A stretch of DNA of 64,000 bases from Pseudomonadota bacterium. Lineage in GTDB: Bacteria; Pseudomonadota; Gammaproteobacteria; Steroidobacterales; Steroidobacteraceae. The stretch covers positions 1 to 64,000 of the forward strand of contig JAJYAM010000007.1 of assembly GCA_021779535.1 (NCBI GenBank), written 5' to 3'. Below, piece after piece: positions 61,235-64,000 of this stretch. Each line of letters opens with the position of its first letter. Positions within the stretch are counted from its first letter, which is position 1. Made by a program: the position numbers and the translations under genes. The notes under the pieces are model-generated. The model was given only the letters and a program-made list of their open reading frames with translations, was not told where the DNA came from and ran no database searches.

Positions 61235-63015
61235 CAGCGACCGCGAAGGAACAACCGGTCGAGATCGGCGAGCGACAGGCGGACCCAGGTCGGCCGACCG
61301 TGATTGCACTGATCCGCGCGGTCGGTCCGCTCCATCTCGCGCAGCAGCGCGTCCATCTCCGGCACGCTCAGCTTGCGATGGACCCGCACCGCGGCGTGGC
61401 ACGCCGCGGTCGCGAGGTGCCGATCGATCGCCTCCTCGACCCGGTGCGACAGGCCGTGCTCGACGAGGTCCCCGAGCACGTCGACGACGAGCGTGGCCGG
61501 CGCGTACCCGGCGAGCAGCGCCGGAACGGCCCGCATCGCGAGCTCGCCCGGCCCGAGGCGGCCGAGATCGAAGCCGAGCGCGGCGAATTCCGCGTGGTGC
61601 GCTTCGGCCGCATCGGCGCGCGCCGGCCCGACGCGCAGCGTCTCGGGCAGGAGCAACGGCTGGCTGTGCCGCTCGCCCCGCAGCAGCTTCTTCAAGCGTT
61701 CGTAGAGAATCCGTTCGTGCGCGGCGTGCATGTCGACGAGCACGAGGCCCTGCGCGGTCTCGGCGAGCACGTACGCGCCGTGCAGCTGGGCGATCGCATG
61801 GCCGAGCGGCGCATCGCCGGGCTCGCCGTCCGCGCCGGGGGATCCCCGGGGAGGCGGCGCATCGGCGCCGGTCTCGCGCACCGCCGCGCCCGCGTCGGGC
61901 GCGTTCGACCAGCGGAGCGCGCCCTGCGCGGACGCCGGCTGCCAGGGGGGCCTGCGTGCCTGCGCGCGGCTCGCCGCGTCCACGAGCCACGCCGTCGCAC
62001 CGCCCGCCGCTTCGCTCGGCCGGGTCTCGGCGAGCGCGCGCTCGACGGTACGGAACAGGAAATCGTGGATCGCGCGCGGATCACGAAAACGCACCTCGAG
62101 CTTCTGCGGGTGCGCGTTCACGTCGACCAGCGCCGGATCGAGATCGAGATAGATCAGGTACGCCGGGAAGCGGCCGTGGAACAGCACGTCCTGATAGCCG
62201 AGCCGCACCGCGCTCGCGAGCAACTTGTCCCGCAACGGGCGGCCGTTCAAGTACACGAACTGCAGATCCGACTGGCCGCGCGAGAAGGTCGGCAAGCCGA
62301 GCCATCCGTGCAACCGCAGGCTCTGGGTCACATGGTCGACTTCGAGCACGTGCGCCGCGAAATCCCCGCCGGCGACCTCGGCGACGCGCGCCAAGCGCTC
62401 CGGCGCGGACTCGGCCGGGGGCAGATCGAGGACCCGGCGCCCCTGGTGATCGAGGCGGAACGCCACGTCGAAACGCGACAGCGCGAGCCGTTCCAGCGTG
62501 CGCTGCACGTGCTGGAACTCGGTCTGCGGCGCACGCAGGAACTTGCGCCGCGCCGGGACGTTGAAGAACAGGTCGCGGACCTCGACCGTGGTGCCAAACG
62601 GATGGGCGGCCGGGCGCGGCGCCGCCGGCGCTGCGTCGCGCGGCTCGATCGTCCAGCCGTGCGGCTCGTCCGGCGCCCGCGTCGTCAACGTGAAACGTGC
62701 GACCGACGCGATGCTCGGCAAGGCTTCGCCGCGAAACCCGAGGCTGCGCACGTGCTCGAGATCCGCGAGCGACGCGATCTTGCTGGTCGCGTGGCGCGCG
62801 AGCGCGAGCGGCAGCTCCGCGGGAACGATCCCCCGGCCGTCGTCGCGCACCCGGATCGACGCCGCGCCACCGGCTTCGAGCTCGACCTCGATCCGTCGCG
62901 CTCCGGCGTCGAGCGCGTTCTCGACGAGTTCCTTGACCACGGAGGCCGGGCGCTCGACGACCTCGCCGGCGGCGATCTGATCGATCAACTCTTCGGGTAG
63001 GACTCGAATCGGCAC
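61234..63015 (-). CDS. mutL: DNA mismatch repair protein MutL
   Basis: MPIRVLPEELIDQIAAGEVVERPASVVKELVENALDAGARRIEVEL; GTG start at 63015 (TTG at 63021 also possible); C-terminal DMHAAHERILYE and CNHGRP. Confidence 0.96.
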   Translation of the reverse strand: MPIRVLPEELIDQIAAGEVVERPASVVKELVENALDAGARRIEVELEAGGAASIRVRDDGRGIVPAELPLALARHATSKIASLADLEHVRSLGFRGEALPSIASVARFTLTTRAPDEPHGWTIEPRDAAPAAPRPAAHPFGTTVEVRDLFFNVPARRKFLRAPQTEFQHVQRTLERLALSRFDVAFRLDHQGRRVLDLPPAESAPERLARVAEVAGGDFAAHVLEVDHVTQSLRLHGWLGLPTFSRGQSDLQFVYLNGRPLRDKLLASAVRLGYQDVLFHGRFPAYLIYLDLDPALVDVNAHPQKLEVRFRDPRAIHDFLFRTVERALAETRPSEAAGGATAWLVDAASRAQARRPPWQPASAQGALRWSNAPDAGAAVRETGADAPPPRGSPGADGEPGDAPLGHAIAQLHGAYVLAETAQGLVLVDMHAAHERILYERLKKLLRGERHSQPLLLPETLRVGPARADAAEAHHAEFAALGFDLGRLGPGELAMRAVPALLAGYAPATLVVDVLGDLVEHGLSHRVEEAIDRHLATAACHAAVRVHRKLSVPEMDALLREMERTDRADQCNHGRPTWVRLSLADLDRLFLRGR

Positions 63016-63077
63016 CGGCAACCTCGCGAACGGACTATGTTCGCATATTGCCCGGAGCCCGAGCGAACGCCGCGGCG

Positions 63078-64000
63078 TCAGCGTCGCTCGTCGTCGACTC
63101 GCCGGCTCTCGTTCGACCCGGCTCCGACCCGGCCCGCACCGTCGGCCACCAGCGTCTTGTCGGCGCGCGCCGCGACCCGCTGCGCGATCCGCGTGCCCGG
63201 CGGCGGGTTCGCGTAGAAATACCGGCGCACGCCGGCCAGGATCGCCCGCGCGATCTTCATCTGCTTCGCCGGGGTGCGCAGCTTCAGCTCCTCGCGCGGA
63301 TCGGAGATGTAGTCGGTCTCGACCAGCATCGACGGAATGTCGGGCGATTTCAGCACGACGAATCGCGCCTGCTGCACCCGATCGTAATGCACCTGCCCGA
63401 CGCGCTCGAGCGAATGCAGCACGTCCTGCGCCGCCTGTTCGCTCTCGGTCATCGACGCCGACTGGGACAGATCGAGCAGCACCGAGGCGAGCACCGGGCT
63501 CTTGTTCTCGAGCGACACGCCGCCGATCAGATCGGACGCGTTTTCCCGCTCCGCGAGCCAGCGGGCCGCCTCGTCGGTCGCGCCCCGCTGCGACAGGATG
63601 TACACGGATGCGCCGGCGACGTCGTGGTCGCGGATCGAATCGGCGTGGATCGACACGAACAGATCCGCATCGTGCGCGCGCGCCTTGCGCATCCGTTCGC
63701 GCAAGGGCACGAAGTAATCGCCGTCCCTCGTCAGGTACGCCCGCATCCCGGGCTGGGCGTCGATGTCGGCCGCGAGGTCGCGGCCGATCGCGAGCACGAC
63801 GTCCTTCTCGTGGGTGCCGTACACCCCGGTCGCACCGGGGTCGTCGCCGCCGTGGCCGGGATCGACCGCGATCACGACGTCGCGGCCGCGGGCGGGCGCA
63901 TGGATCGCGGTCGCCGGGATCGCGCGCGCGGCTGCGTCGGACAGATCCACGACGAGGCGATAGCCGTAACGCGCGTTCGGGAGACTCAGGAAACTCTTCG
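63078..64000 (-). CDS. amiB: N-acetylmuramoyl-L-alanine amidase, AmiB/C type (N-terminus off window)
   Basis: VVIAVDPGHGGDDPGATGVYGTHEKDVVLAIGRDLA..FVSIHADSI; upstream of mutL; frame stays open to 64000. Confidence 0.93.
   Translation of the reverse strand, partial: KSFLSLPNARYGYRLVVDLSDAAARAIPATAIHAPARGRDVVIAVDPGHGGDDPGATGVYGTHEKDVVLAIGRDLAADIDAQPGMRAYLTRDGDYFVPLRERMRKARAHDADLFVSIHADSIRDHDVAGASVYILSQRGATDEAARWLAERENASDLIGGVSLENKSPVLASVLLDLSQSASMTESEQAAQDVLHSLERVGQVHYDRVQQARFVVLKSPDIPSMLVETDYISDPREELKLRTPAKQMKIARAILAGVRRYFYANPPPGTRIAQRVAARADKTLVADGAGRVGAGSNESRRVDDERR

Overview
High-GC Gammaproteobacteria-like chromosomal window, densely coding, with no transposase, integrase, prophage or CRISPR array seen. 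From left to right it contains: dnaX (partial) with SRP RNA and tRNA-Ser(GGA); dapA plus a very short BamC-position lipoprotein; gcvR-like, bcp and phoH; a BepA-like M48 protease; mlaA and mlaBCDEF; an eight-gene SUF Fe-S operon with its Rrf2 regulator, followed by sixA; hslR; kbl-tdh; sppA; rplS-trmD-rimM-rpsP; ffh; ccsA-like; corC-like; radA; a Ser/Thr kinase - PP2C - FHA module; alr; a stand-alone EF-G paralogue with a palindrome-rich upstream region; and a ~10.5 kb hopanoid cluster (squalene synthase, shc, hpnG, hpnA, hpnL, hpnK, hpnJ, hpnI, hpnH). It continues with dnaB, rplI-rpsR-rpsF (with a candidate S6:S18-type leader), rlmB, rnr, tRNA-Leu(CAG), a three-gene stress-type insertion, purA, a DUF2065 gene, hflC-hflK-hflX-hfq, miaA, mutL (endonuclease-type motifs) and amiB-type amidase (partial). 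The observations most worth following up are the lasso-only BamC-like lipoprotein, the RBS-sequestering rpsF leader, the SUF regulator operator palindrome, the divergent EF-G with clustered palindromes, the single-enzyme squalene synthase heading the hopanoid cluster, and several apparently leaderless genes. All family calls come from reading translated sequence by eye. No database search was run.
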